From Cylindrobasidium torrendii FP15055 ss-10 (taxonomy: Eukaryota > Basidiomycota > Agaricomycetes > Agaricales > Physalacriaceae): 64,000 bases of DNA. Positions 33,679-45,150 of this stretch are shown piece by piece; within the stretch, counting starts at the first letter, position 1, and each line of letters starts with the position of its first letter. The stretch lies in NCBI GenBank assembly GCA_000934385.1, contig KN880511.1, positions 35,665 through 99,664 of the forward strand, written 5' to 3'. The position numbers and the translations under genes are program-made. The notes under the pieces were generated by a model, which saw only the letters and a program-made list of their open reading frames with translations, ran no database searches and had not been told where the DNA came from.

Positions 33679-34012
33679 GGTGGTGGGAAGGCAAGTTCGA
33701 AGTGATCGGTTCCGAGATCAATACTTATATGTAGTCCAGGGCTTCCAGGTTAGAAACGAGGACTAGGTTTGGAATGCCGTGGTGGAATTGGCCTTATCTA
33801 CTTCGTTACAACTGGGCAAGAATCAAAAGGATGTATCGAGGAAATGCTAAAGAGAAGGTTATAAGTAATAGAACAGCTTCGAGGCAGTGCCACCCATGGA
33901 GATATCAAACGTCGTTTGGAATTGGTTTGCAAGCTAATGCCATCAATTGCTATTGGGGTACATAGTATGACGAGAACACCTGATATCCACCTCTGCTAAC
34001 TCCTCTGCTAAC
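33679..34012. other. intergenic
   Basis: 334 bases between array copy 4 and the stop of methyltransferase copy 2. Nothing is recognised beyond the TATA-like stretch near 33725. Confidence 0.35.
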
Positions 34013-35271
34013 TTACAGCTTCTGGAACTTGCCCTGCATCCAGACACGGTACATCTTCAATTGTCTCTTGCGGTTAATGAGCAGCCTGTGGTCGACGCCC
34101 AGTTGTTCCGTCACGAACAGTGGATGGTGGTTGTCCAATGGCAGACTTGGATGTACGTCTCCAATCACTGGACCTGTCTGGAGGTCCCCAGGCACCTCAT
34201 CATTCGCAAGAGTGGGTATAGCCTCTTCACCCGACGGTGTGGGCCCATCCAACGAGGCTTCCTCCTCAATCTCTGTACTTGTTGTCACACTCCGCGCTCC
34301 CTCGGGCGCCCTCCGTCCAGTGAACAACAATGCCAATTCATCTGCCATCCAATCGTTAGAGAAGGACAGATAAGCGTGAGACCGACGGACCTAATTCGAA
34401 GAAGTACACTCTCGTCTTGTCCCCGCGAATGTAGAAATTATCGTCGAGAAGACGCCCGCCTTTGAACCGTAATTGGGTGAGGTCGTACCGTCCATAATCG
34501 CGTATCATAACCTTCCCTGCCGGCTTGAGCATCGCATGCACATTGGCCATCGCCTGCTTCCACTCCGATGGATGCAGCGCACTGAGCACAAAGATCATCA
34601 TCACGACATCCACAGATCCTGGTTCAAGTCCTGGCGGCAACGACGGCGAAGACAAGTCCCATGGTTCGGCGTGAATTGCGCCCAGCGGCGGGGAAAGGTA
34701 TAATGGGTGGTGCTGCACGAGCTTGACCGCATGATGGGAGTAGTCGTACGCCAGCAAGGAGAGTTCTGGATTCTTGTTCGCAGAGAGCAAGGGAAAGACA
34801 GAATTGCCTGCGCCGCATCCGATCTCAGCGATAGTGGCTGGTCCAGCGCCTTCCAGCGTCTTGGATACCAGTTCAGGGAATTCATTATGAAGCCTAACAA
34901 TCACTAAGAGAGCTACCTCGAGATGTGACTGCAACGCACCATTTTCTATCCTTAAAGAAATTGTTGTCATGGTTTTTGTAGAAGTTATCCCAAAACTTTG
35001 CCGGCTTTGCATGGTACTCGACTTTTGCGTCTTCGGGAACCGGAGCGGCGCGTTGCTTTTTCAGCGATGCAGCGATGGTATCCGCCTGGTCTGTAGGCGC
35101 TGGAACATGGTCCCAGGCATTTTTCGTCCACACCTGCGTCTCATCTGTCAGGAAGCTGTCTATGAAATTAAGAAACGCCAAAAAAAAGTAAGAAAAAGCC
35201 TACCGTGATCCAAAAGGTGGTTTATCCTCTCCAAGCGCATGTACGGACGACGTAGCCTTGAGGTCCGCCAT
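34013..35271 (-). CDS. METTL2/TRM140-type tRNA m3C methyltransferase, copy 2
   Basis: Four exons, 35271-35204, 35155-34940, 34893-34391 and 34341-34013, give 371 residues starting MADLKATSSVHALGEDK. The protein has PPFGSRFLTDETQVW, TKNAWDHVPAP, FFKDRKW, LHNEFPEL, motif I IAEIGCGAGNSVFPLL, IRDYGRYDLTQLRFKGGR, NFYIRGDKTRVYFFEL, DELALLFTGRR and the conserved end MYRVWMQGKFQKL. It follows the METTL2/TRM140 family along its whole length, so it is probably the ancestral functional copy that methylates cytidine 32 in tRNA-Thr/Ser-type substrates. Compared with copy 1 it has a longer N-terminus and a longer acidic insert before the final HPLF block. Intron phases agree with copy 1. Confidence 0.9.
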
Positions 35272-35590
35272 TTGAAGACGGCGGTTGAGATCAAAGGTGT
35301 GGAAATAGTCGTTCGGGTGACCGAGACGCAGAGAAGGGCCATCACCTTGCGCTTTACAACATCCAAAATGATTTCCAGTTGTCACGATCAATGTCGGAGC
35401 GCATTTATGCTGGGTAGAAGAGTGTTTGAAGCCAGGACATGTTTTGAATCGAAGAGATAGATGCTCAAGTGGATATTGATGCCGACTTGATCAGTATCCC
35501 GGATCAAATTCGGGCGCAATAAATGGAGGGATATATTAGTATTGTGGGTCCAGTGGATTCGTTGATGGTTGACATTAGCCATTTCCTGTT
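35272..35590. other. intergenic
   Basis: 319 bases upstream of methyltransferase copy 2 and downstream of the acidic protein gene. No gene is recognised. Confidence 0.35.
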
Positions 35591-37064
35591 TCATTCATCG
35601 TCTGATTCCCTCTCCAGAATCTCTCTTATACATGAAGGAACCGGAGACGCCAACGATGTATCCCAATCCGCAATCTCATCCTCCTCTTCCTCGGTGTGAA
35701 CTGCCTCGGGACGCTGGATAGCGTACATTGTCATGTCATCTGCGCTCATGATCTCACTCGCATCTTGCGAAATATCTTCCTCCTCCATTATGGGTTTCTT
35801 GGTTGCCAGAAGCTCATGTCTGAATCTCGAGATTGGTTTCAATTTGCGTGGTGAGCCCATAGGTGGCGGCCGTGCCCAGGACGAAGACCGCGTCGGACTC
35901 TCGGGAGTTGGGTCGTCGACCGAGTCGTCAACAGAAGTTGCTCCGGTAGACATCCGTGTCATCAATCTCGTGGGTGTTGACAGAGGCGTTCTAGCTTTCG
36001 TAGGAAATTTAACGGGCGAGGCGGGCGCAGATTTCAGAATAGCAGCGCGCTCGGATCTGTCGTCAAAAGAGTCGTATCCATCCGTTTGCTGTGTGTTGCG
36101 GTACATGTGTCGGGACAAAATGGGCCCATTGTTAGAGTGGCCTGTGGGGATACTGAAGTCGGCAGAGTCGTCCAGGGAGAACCCTGAATTGGCAGCCGAG
36201 TCGAGGAATACATTCTCGTCGTCGGACTGGCTGTCCAAAACCACTTGCGAGTCATCTTCAGCATAGGATTGTTGGGCAGCCGGAGAACCATCTTGTGAAT
36301 TGTCCTGGTCCATCCAAACATTTATCGAATCATCCATGCTCTCAACATGCCCGATGTGTTGTGGTACTACTTCAGCATTCCGACTGGTTTGCGACGAGCG
36401 TGTTGCAGAGCGATTTGACTGCACATAGGGCTCGGCGTGATGTTGTCCAAAGAACGTTGTCCCTGAAGGTTCTTCGTCGTCTGTGTCCATGCGGAGGGAA
36501 TCGTCGACAAACTCTATGTCGCTGGAGGATGTGGAAGATAGTGAACCGCCGCGGCCTCCTCGAGTGTGAGTTTGAGAACGGCGTAGATGAGACATAGGCG
36601 CATTCCGCGAGGATGTCTTCGGCATTTGCGAAAGAATGCTGCTGTGGCTTCTTGGATCAAGAGAGTCTTGTTCAAAGTATTCTTCTTCATCATCTAGGGA
36701 AATGAAAGCTGTATCTAGATGTGCGTGTTCACCGTCCTCCATCATGGACACATCCTGGAGATGAGATGAACAACGTTGACCTGGTCAGACAAATGGGACG
36801 CACCTTGTCCTCGCCCTCTGTCTCTGGCTGCCACCACCATCGGGAGCCACCAGAATCCCAATGTGGCAAACCGAAAACATCATTTAGCCCGTTTGCTTCT
36901 GCCCAGGCGTCCAGCTTGTTTACATCTCGCTCGCCCAGGTCGACAGTCTTAATCCATAAATCTGCAGAGTCCTCAACAACCGCGGCTGCGATTTCTCGCA
37001 AGTAATCGTCGTCCTCGAAAGCGTCGTAATCCGATGCGGAGAAGTGGTGGACGACGAGCGCCAT
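35591..37064 (-). CDS. acidic disordered protein of unknown function
   Basis: Two exons, 37064-36804 and 36754-35591, joining in phase to 474 residues. The first 80 residues look folded (MALVVHHFSASDYDAFED, KLDAWAEANGLNDVFGLP, then SRWWWQPETEG). The remainder is long, Ser/Asp/Glu-rich and disordered with many SP/TP sites (SAPASPVKFPTKARTPLS, PTPESPTRSSSWARPPP), suggesting regulation by proline-directed kinases. The C-terminus returns to a short conserved-looking block, EIADWDTSLASPVPSCIR. I do not recognise the family. The layout of an N-terminal module plus phospho-rich tail suits a nuclear or cell-cycle adaptor, but that is only a guess. It diverges from the CHAT gene with 270 bases between the starts. 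Confidence 0.75.
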
Positions 37065-37264
37065 TCACGACATTACGGGGGAAAAGCAAGTAATTCCACC
37101 GCCGATCGTCGCGTGCAAAGTTCTGTCTCTCACTTCCACAATCACCACTCGTCCCCGAAGCCCCAAGACATAAATACCCGATGTTATCTACTTCCAGATG
37201 CCTGGTTACGACTCACAGTGATGCTCATCACTTTTGATGACGAGGGCAGTGCTCCCAGCGCTAC

Positions 37265-37270
37265 TATATA
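37265..37270 (+). promoter_or_regulatory. TATA-like element upstream of the CHAT gene
   Basis: TATATA lies 65-70 bases before the ATG at 37335, the usual distance for a fungal core promoter. Inferred from sequence and position only. Confidence 0.4.
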
Positions 37271-37334
37271 ACTGACCAGGCAACATGGCTATCCTGCAAA
37301 CTCTTTCTGTGTCACTCCAAACACAGTCGCAAGC

Positions 37335-40300
37335 ATGGTACGCAGTCGCATGCGTAGCCTCAAGAGCAATAGCACTCACAATATAAAGTCCTCCGATGAT
37401 CAACTCACTCCCGCGATTCGACTGGCTTTGCAACTGTCGATGCTGCCATCAGACAACTTCGACGAGGTTCTCGCACACATCAATAATTCGCTGCCTTATG
37501 ATATCTGGGATGAAGAGGCAATGGCCAAAGTCGACCCGTCCGTCTTAATACAGGATATGGACGCGCGAAGTGCCAGGATGTCGCCCGAGGACAAGATTAA
37601 CACCGCCGACATCGTGCGGCGCGACTTTGAAACGACCGGGGACGTACGCCAACTTGAAAGCGCCATATCCCTCACGCAACAGGCGCTCGCTGCACCCAAC
37701 GCTTCCGATGAGGTCACCCGGGTCGCTCTGCACAATCTCAATGTTATGTACAACACACATTTCCAGCGTACGGGCGATTTCCAGAGCCTCAACGCGTCCA
37801 TTGATGCAATCCGCAAGGCCGTCGACTTCAGCCAAGATAACGAAGGCAAGGCGGAGGGTCTGTACACTCTCGGTGGCCGCCTCACCCAGCGTTTTGAGGC
37901 CCTGAGCGAGCGCGATGACCTTGAAGCGGCGATTGCCGCGTACGTCAATGGTCTCTCTTTGTTGTTGCCGGACGACAACCACAGAGCCCTCTTCAGCAGC
38001 AAAATCACTGCCAGCTTGAAGCGATACTTGGAAATTCATCACTCTTCTGACGCCCTCCACGGAACCATCGCATCTCTAGTCCGTCAAGACTCGCACATCG
38101 ATGCTCATACTCGTGCGATTATGTTGGGCGAAGCCGCGGAATATGCTCGCCTGCAGTTTGAGCAAGTCGGCACCCTCCAGCTTCTTGAAGATGCTATCAC
38201 TCTGTTCAGTCATGCGACGAACTTATCACCCGACGCCCATCAAATTGTCTCTGCACTTGGTGTCGCGCTTCTCATTAGGTTCGAACGGTTGGGTGAGCCA
38301 GCAGATCTCGACACCGCCATCGAATTGCAGCAGCGTGCTTGCAGCCTTGTCGACGATAACGACGACGGCAAACCAGGTATCTTGCACAACTTAGGCAACA
38401 TCCTGCAAGTCCGATTCAGCCATACAGGCAGGGTTGAGGATATCGACGAGGCTATCAACGTCCATATACGGAGTGTTTACCATTTCAAGAACTCTTCCCT
38501 GGCAGATACTTTCCCTTTCTACAGCTCCCTAGGAACGGCATACCACCGACGCTACGACCATCTGCGGCATCCGGAAGATATCAACAAGGCTGCCGAAGCC
38601 AAAGAGAAAGCAGTCTCCCTTGTTCCAGATGATCACCCTGCTCGGGCCCAGCTGCTCAACGGATACGGCTCGGCCCTCCTTGTCCAGTATACCTTGTTCC
38701 ACGGAAAAGGGTTCTTGGATGAGGCGGTATCTGCACATCGAGCAGCCGTCGAATTGACACCGCGGGACCATGCCACCAGAGTGCCGCGCTTGCACAACCT
38801 TGTCCAGACACTTCAAGCCCGTTTTCGCAGCCTGGGGGACCTCGATGACATTCAGGGCGCGGTGAACAGCGCACAGGAGGTCGTATCGCTCATTCCGGAC
38901 GACAGCATACAACGCAAGGCTGTCTCTTTGTTCAGCCTTGGGGTTTGCTGGAAACTGAAGTATACGGTTTCATTCAATTCGTCCGACCTCGATGGAGCGA
39001 TTTCTGCATTTCGTCGCGCCGCAGAAATGCTTCCCCTAGGGCTGGAGACATCCAAATTCAACACTGAGCTTGGGACCATGCTTCTTCATCGATCAGAACA
39101 GAACGAGAACACAGGCGACAGAGACGAAGCGGTTGCCGTGCTGGACGTTGGCGCGCATACGACTTCAAGCCCAATAGCATTTCAGTTTGTCTGCGCCATA
39201 CAGTATGCGCAGACATGCACAAAGTACCGTGAAGCCCAAGTTGCAATGGATGCATACACGCACCTCTTCGGGCTTATTCCACGAGTGATCTGGATTGGTG
39301 ACAACCTTGTTCGGCGATTTGAAGATATCCATCTCGTCCGAGGGGCGGTTAATGGGGCGGTTGCGCACGCTATCTCTTCGGGAGAGATCAAGCAGGCGCT
39401 GGAATGGGCGGAGCAGGGTCGTTGCGTTGTTTGGAATCAGATCCTGCAGCTTCGCCGGCCCACCAACGGCCTTGAGGACGATCTAGCCGCAAAGTTGAAG
39501 TCAGTGGCAGATGAGCTCCAGAAATTGGGCATGGAATCTCATTCCAATCCGATGGGCGGTGCAAATGCAGGGCTGGTGACGCAGATTCTAACCGCCATGA
39601 TGGATATATCCGTAAACGAAGAGACTGTGCCCGAGGGCATGTCGCGCGAGGATTTCGTGCGCCGTTCTGTGGCACTCGTCGGGGCTCTGGGAGACGCGAA
39701 TGGCCAACGTCAGCGGAGCTTGACGCTAGAATATGAGAGTCTCCTTCAACAGGCGCAGGCACTTCCTGGACACGATCAATCCATTCGTCCAAAACACTTC
39801 GAGGAGTTGCGCGCCTCAGCGAAGGACGGGCCCGTCGTTTTATTCAACCTTCACTCGACACGGTGCGACGCCTTGGTCCTTGTTGATTCCAGCGAGGGCG
39901 CGATCCATGTTCCGCTCACAACCTTCACTCGGCCTATCGCGGATGATATGCTCTCGACATTCCTCGGGGATTTAGACGACGCAGGCTTACGATCTCGCTC
40001 TCGCGGATTTTCAAGAGCAACGCCAGAGAGGGAGTTGCGAGCTGTTTTGGCTGGACTGTGGAGGCACGTCGTGGAACCTGTTCTACAGGCGGTCAAGCCA
40101 CATGTACGTCCGAGTTGTTAGTACGACGATATTTTTATTGACGAGCAGATGTGTAGATACCCGAAGGCGATAATCTCCCTCGCATTACATGGTGTACGAG
40201 TGGCGAACTCACCTTCCTCCCTCTACACGCTGCTGGACTGTACAACATCAAAGGTGCATCGGCCAACGACAAAGCTTTCAAGCACATTATGTCGTCGTAC

Positions 40301-40957
40301 ACACCAAGCGTCACTGCGCTCCTTGATGCCCAACAGCGCGCACGTTCCACCATCGCCAGTAATACACCAAGACTTCTCGCTGTGTCCCAGCCAACCACAC
40401 CAGAAGCGGAAGAGCTACCTGCAACAGTAGAGGAGGTCAAGCTCATTGGAGCACTCGTCCCTGGGATGACATGGCTGAACGATACCGCTGGAACCCGTGA
40501 AGCAGTCCTACATGGACTCCGCGAGCACAACTGGGTCCATCTTTCATGTCATGGCGTACAGAACATGGAACAACCCCTCAAGAGCGCCTTTCTACTGCAG
40601 GACGGCGGACTGGAACTCGTCGACATCATGAAGGAATCTTTCGGCCACACTCAGCTTGCGTTCCTTTCTGCGTGTCGAACGGCGGCAGGGGATGAGCAGC
40701 GCCCAGAGGAAGCGGTCCACCTCGCGGCGGGGATGTTGATGGCAGGTTTCCAGAACGTTGTTGCGACACTGTGGTCGATCGGGGATGAGGATGCGTTGTT
40801 TGCGTCAGAGCAGTTCTATAGCTACCTCATGGAGAAGGGAAACGGGGACTCTGGGAATGCATGCCGTGCTCTGCACCATGCTGCTTCTCGGTTGAGAGAA
40901 CGCGTAGGAGACGGACAGTTCCTACGATGGGCTCCATTCGTTCACATAGGTGCTTAA
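37335..40957 (+). CDS. TPR-CHAT protein (caspase-like peptidase superfamily)
   Basis: Two exons, 37335-40103 and 40157-40957, give 1189 residues. Residues about 100-700 are degenerate tetratricopeptide-like repeats, each with a block of the type DLDTAIELQQRACSL, LHNLGNILQVRF or DIDEAINVH. The C-terminal CHAT domain follows: VVLFNLHSTRCDALVL, then across the intron IPEGDNLPRITWCTSG, LTFLPLHAAGLYNIKG, the histidine motif VHLSCHGVQN (His1055, codon at 40550) and the cysteine motif LAFLSACRTAAGD (Cys1096, codon at 40673), with AGFQNVVATLWSIGDEDA near the end. The catalytic His-Cys pair is intact, so peptidase activity is possible. CHAT proteins are caspase/separase relatives, and in bacteria some act in gasdermin or Craspase defence. 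In mushrooms the family is expanded and its role is unproven. No NB-ARC or NACHT domain is present. Confidence 0.93.
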
Positions 40958-41027
40958 TTTACGATTGATCTAGACGTGAACCTTGAGTATCGTATACTAC
41001 CTGCACTTGAGCTTTGTACATGATCAT

Positions 41028-42057
41028 TCAATTATCTTTGGCCCACTCGAGAACCCTGTCCCAGAGACTGAAATGTGGTAACTCCCATGGACACCGCTCA
41101 GCTGAGGCCTCGTCATCGGATTCGAGATAAATCCCCTCTGGCCGCGCCCGTTTTCTCTCTGTCCAAAACTGTCGATTCTCGTCCCTCAGACCCCAAGGTA
41201 TGATGATGATATTGCTGTTCCATTCGGGATTGTCCACCACCGAGCTAGCAGCCGCCTCACTGATTGTCGCCGGTAGACGGACAATGACTGGTATCACCCT
41301 GTTTGGCAGGATACCTCCTTGCTCCGTGAAAAGTGCCCGGAGGATGCCACAGACAGAATGAAACTCTCTATAAGCGGCACGAACAGAATGCAATCCAATG
41401 AGTCGGAGGTGAGGAACTTGTCGTAAGATGCGGGCCCATACATTGCGATCCATGAGAGGGCGTCCTTCATCGTCGACGTTGAGTACAATGTGCGTCAGGG
41501 TGGGTGCGCAGAGTCCCACCGAAAGGGAAGTTAAGTCTGTAGAGAAGACTTTCAACTGAGTGTGCTGGTCTGCTAAGTTGAGAAACTCGATTTTATTATC
41601 GTCAGGAAGGCTCCCGGAGACAAGAATGCGCAAAGCGTGCAAGCCGGAGCAGAATCGCAGAATAGTATTTGCGCTGTGGCCAGGGATATATTCGCTCTCA
41701 TACGCTCCCATTCGCAGTTCAAGACTCTTCACGTTTGCGTGGTAGAAGGCTGGATCACGTTCGGACCGTGCAAGGGCACATCTCGCAAAGCTCTTCATCT
41801 GGCACAAACCGGATATGATGACGTTGCGGTACGCTATGGGCTCAGTCCTGGACGAACCATTCAGTCACAATTGTTTTACATTCAAAGAATCAGGACAACC
41901 ATTGGCGTATATCCATCGAGACTAAGGGCAGGCGTCTCACCACTGTACGCGAGTCGTCCACGGTCGCTGCGGCCATAATAAGCCGGAGCACATTAAGGTC
42001 AAGAACAATCGCGTTAGTCGTAAGGTCGTCGTTTTCAGGCTCAATACAGAGTGACAT
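41028..42057 (-). CDS. F-box-like family protein, paralogue A
   Basis: Two exons, about 325 residues, starting MSLCIEPENDDLTTNA. The first exon ends LVSMDIRQ-W and the second resumes TEPIAYRNVIISG; the tryptophan codon is split by the intron, giving the pattern LVS-x-x-x-RxW-TEPIxY typical of a large Agaricomycete F-box-like family. The rest includes DPAFYHANVKSLELRMG, LRFCSGLHALRILVSG, DRNVWARILRQVPHLRLI and WGLRDENRQFWTERK. About 600 bases upstream lies a tandem paralogue with matching blocks throughout. A role as a ubiquitin-ligase adaptor is inferred from the family pattern only. No leucine-rich repeat is convincing. Confidence 0.7.
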
Positions 42058-42628
42058 GGTGGTTCAAAGCACTGAGTCACGTCACAAAAATTGAATTTAA
42101 AAGCAAGCAAGTTCAATTCGATCACGACGGCCCGGGAACCGGCCCAGTGGTGTCGACTTAGAGTGGCACCCAATACCAAGAAACTCACGTAGGGAGTTCT
42201 AATCGACGATCTCAGAGCCAATATGAGTATGTAAAGTTTTGACGAAGATATAGCTTATGCAACAGTCATATCGAAGAAAAGTGACTCTTTGGATTCCGCT
42301 GAGCTCAATCAAGTTGAACGTGACTGTTCTTGAGAGGTTGGCTCAGCCTTGCCTGGCAATTCTTAGCAATAAAGTTCCCATCTAGTCTGTAAACTCCTAT
42401 TTACGCCGTAGTAGCATAGATTCATGTCCGGCATGAGCCGTTTTAGTACTGCCCTCTAGCCTCACGACCGCTGTCGAATACTTATCGCTATAGGTTGCAG
42501 TGAAGATGGGAACAGAGCTCTGAAATATTGTTTGGGAGGAGTCCGCTGCACTATAATAATATCGATCCGAAATTCGATTTAGGTTCTCCCTGAATACACA
42601 GTACATTACCACAGCTAAGAGCCACAGC
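42058..42628. other. intergenic between F-box-like paralogues A and B
   Basis: 571 bases with no recognisable gene; a short minus-strand frame at 42397-42636 overlaps the stop of paralogue B and has no family motif. Confidence 0.4.
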
Positions 42629-43792
42629 TCAAGCATCGCGCCAGCTCAGAATTCGATCCCACAGCCTATCGGATGGTGGCTCCCATGCGTACATAGTGTC
42701 TGCCTCGCCAACGGGTTCAAGATAAACTCCCTTCGGCCGTTCTTTTTGTCTCTGTTCCCAAAACGCCCGAGTCTCGCTGGTCATGCCCCATGGCGCAATG
42801 ACAATGCGCCTATACCATGCAGGATGATCCAATAAATATTGAGCAGCCACCTCGCTGATCCCAGCTGGCAAGCGTAGAATTATCATCACATCTCTCGGAA
42901 GGATACACCCCTCCTGGAAAAGCGGCTGTAGCTCATTCCACGTCGAGGGTACCTCCGTGATTTGAATTGTTGTCGAGAAATGGAACGCGATGAGTCTGAG
43001 ACGGCGAGTCTGTCGAAAAACATGCACCCATTCGTTGCGGTTCATGCACCTAGTTCTGTCGCTGTCAACATCAATGCGGAGAACGAGGCGCGTGAGGGAG
43101 GGTATCTTGGGCATTGCCGCTAAAGAAGCCAGATTGGTACAAAATGTCTGCAGTTGTGTGTGTTTCGAGGTGAAGTCGGGGAACTGGAAGTCTGGGGTAC
43201 AAACCCACGCAGGACATCCTGTGACGGTGATGCACAGGGATTGCAAGCCTGTGCAAGATTGCAGAACCAAGGCGATGCATTTATTGATGGAGGGTGGAAT
43301 GTCCTCGTCTTCTAGCTCCTCGATGTGTAACAGTAGATGCTTAACGTGAGCATGGAAAAAGGCTGTGCGGGAACGCCGGGTGGTGATGCATTTTGCGAAG
43401 TTCTGCAGTTTGCGCAAGAAGCCGTTGAAGAGGCTGCCTGACAGAGTGATGGTATGGTACAGTATAGGTTCTGTCCTATGAAGCATGTAAGTCAACCCAT
43501 TAGACACATTCATTGACACAAACAGGTGGACTTACCACAGGCGAACCATCTTGGAAACCAAAGACAGCACTACAACCGCGCTTGGGTCAGCCAGTGCTGC
43601 AGTCTCCATTACGAGCCGTAGTACATCGGGATCGAGCGCAGCCGGATGTATCGAGACCCTGTCAAGTGAGAGGTCGAGTGAAGAGTACATGACGGGTAAA
43701 GGCAAAGTAGCATTCATGACCGTATCTATGTATTCAAGTCGATCGCGGTCGGCACTAGGCATGCAGAGTGGTACTTCTTGAAATGCTGCCAT
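42629..43792 (-). CDS. F-box-like family protein, paralogue B
   Basis: Two exons, about 370 residues, starting MAAFQEVPLCMPSADR (an in-frame ATG at 43849 would add 19 residues). The first exon carries LDPDVLRLVMETAALAD and LSLVSKMVRLW; the second starts TEPILYHTITLSGSLF with the split-tryptophan splice site seen in paralogues A and C. Later blocks align with A: AFFHAHVKHLLLHIEE, VLQSCTGLQSLCITVTG, MNRNEWVHVFRQTRRLRL, GCILPRDVMIILRLPAG, WGMTSETRAFWEQRQKE and the end LWDRILSW. It is longer than A at the N-terminus and may be the more complete form. Function is inferred as a substrate adaptor; nothing in the sequence names a target. Confidence 0.75.
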
Positions 43793-43990
43793 TTTGCGAA
43801 ATTGACTTTGAGGACATGTTGTACGGGCCGTCAAACATAAGCATGTCATGAGCAGGACCTATGAACGACAGTATGAAGGAGTGAACGAGTCACCCTGCAT
43901 ATTGGGTAGCAATACAATGAACAGCAGGTGCAAGTACAGTATGTAGCAGACAACGTACAAGGTACAATATAACCCTTCACTTTGCAGTTA

Positions 43991-45042
43991 TTACTTACCT
44001 CCGCGTACGGTAGGCAGGCCACGATAACCGCCTCGAAGCGCACGGCCGCGTCCACGTCCACGTCCACGTTTCGCCTTCGCTCCATCAACCTCCATATCCT
44101 TCTTATCGGTGTATGCTGCCTCGCGTGCTGCCTTGTGTGCTCCTTTCGGTGGTGGCCCAAGTCGTTGGCCGCCGCGTCCAAAACGGACTGTCTTGGGTAC
44201 GAGTGACAGCGAAGACATTGTGTTGGCCAAATCATCCAAGGAGTCTCCAATCTTCTCATCTGTTCCTGTCTCGACAGATTCCTCTTCTTCGTCGTCGTCG
44301 TCGTCTTCAATAATCAACGGACGCGGGCTGTCCTCTTCTTCTTGAACCTGCATCTCTGTCTCTGCCTTGCTGGGATTCCACTTTCCGCGCACCATACTCG
44401 CTCCTTCGCCCCATTTCTTCAGCAGCTCTCCTACACCTTTGTTCGTGACGGCAAAGAAATATTCATCGGGGTAGCCGTGACCCTGGATGAGGTGAAGGCG
44501 GCGCGCCTTGGGAGTCATGAATTGTTTCGTACAGTTGGCATCGAAGCAGCCAAACTGGAATCAGGTTAGAGAACTTGGTGGGCAGGGGGTGATAAGGGAT
44601 TAGACGACAAGCGCACTATGTGCACGAGGCGAAGAGATCGATGGGAAGAAAGTGGACACTCACTATTTTCTCGCCGCGGTCCTTGCGGATGGCTGCGAGA
44701 GGGTCGTGACATTCAGTTTGGTGCTTGGGATGAATTTAGACGATGACAAGCAAGGAAAGTCGCAGTACGCACTAATTCGAGAAAACGGGGTTCTGGGAAG
44801 ACGCACGAGCATCCTGGCTCGGCGCATACATGGGCGTGGTAGTTGGCGTAGTGCACCTCGAGGTCCTTGGAGTTTGCAAGATGGGTTGGTTTATGATTAC
44901 ATGTCGGGGGTAGTGTACACAACAGCGGGTGGCCACTCGATGCCGTGCGAAGCGCCTTGTGTGTCGGCTCAGGCGACTCGGAGCGTGGTGAAGAAGAAAG
45001 CGTGTCTTCGGAAAAGGTGACTCGGGCGCGTTTCGAAGACAT
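43991..45042 (-). CDS. C2H2 zinc-finger protein, ZNF511-like
   Basis: Three exons, about 300 residues, starting MSSKRARVTFSEDTLSSS. The zinc-finger region reads HVCAEPGCSCVFPEPRFLEL, then across an intron HQTECHDPLAAIRKDRGEKI, then across a second intron FGCFDANCTKQFMTPKARRL and HLIQGHGYPDEYFF. This order, two spaced fingers ending in H-x-YPxxFxF, matches the conserved ZNF511 family. The C-terminal half is acidic (EDDDDDEEEES) and then Gly/Arg-rich (KRGRGRGRGRALRGGYRG), like RNA-binding tails. The family function is poorly defined. The stop follows GGAGGTAAG, which could also be a splice donor, so a further 3' exon cannot be excluded. It is head-to-head with the KH-protein gene. Confidence 0.85.
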
Positions 45043-45150
45043 TGGAAAGTGAAGTGTGAGTTGTGTTCTACGATATGATCATCGCAGTGTGGGTCGAAGG
45101 GATGGAAGAGTCACATGTGACAATTTCGAACGATACTGCCTCCGACCATC
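45043..45150. promoter_or_regulatory. compact bidirectional promoter
   Basis: Only 108 bases separate the start codons of the ZNF511-like and KH-domain genes, which are transcribed away from each other. Both 5' UTRs and promoters must fit here or overlap. No TATA box is evident. Confidence 0.6.
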
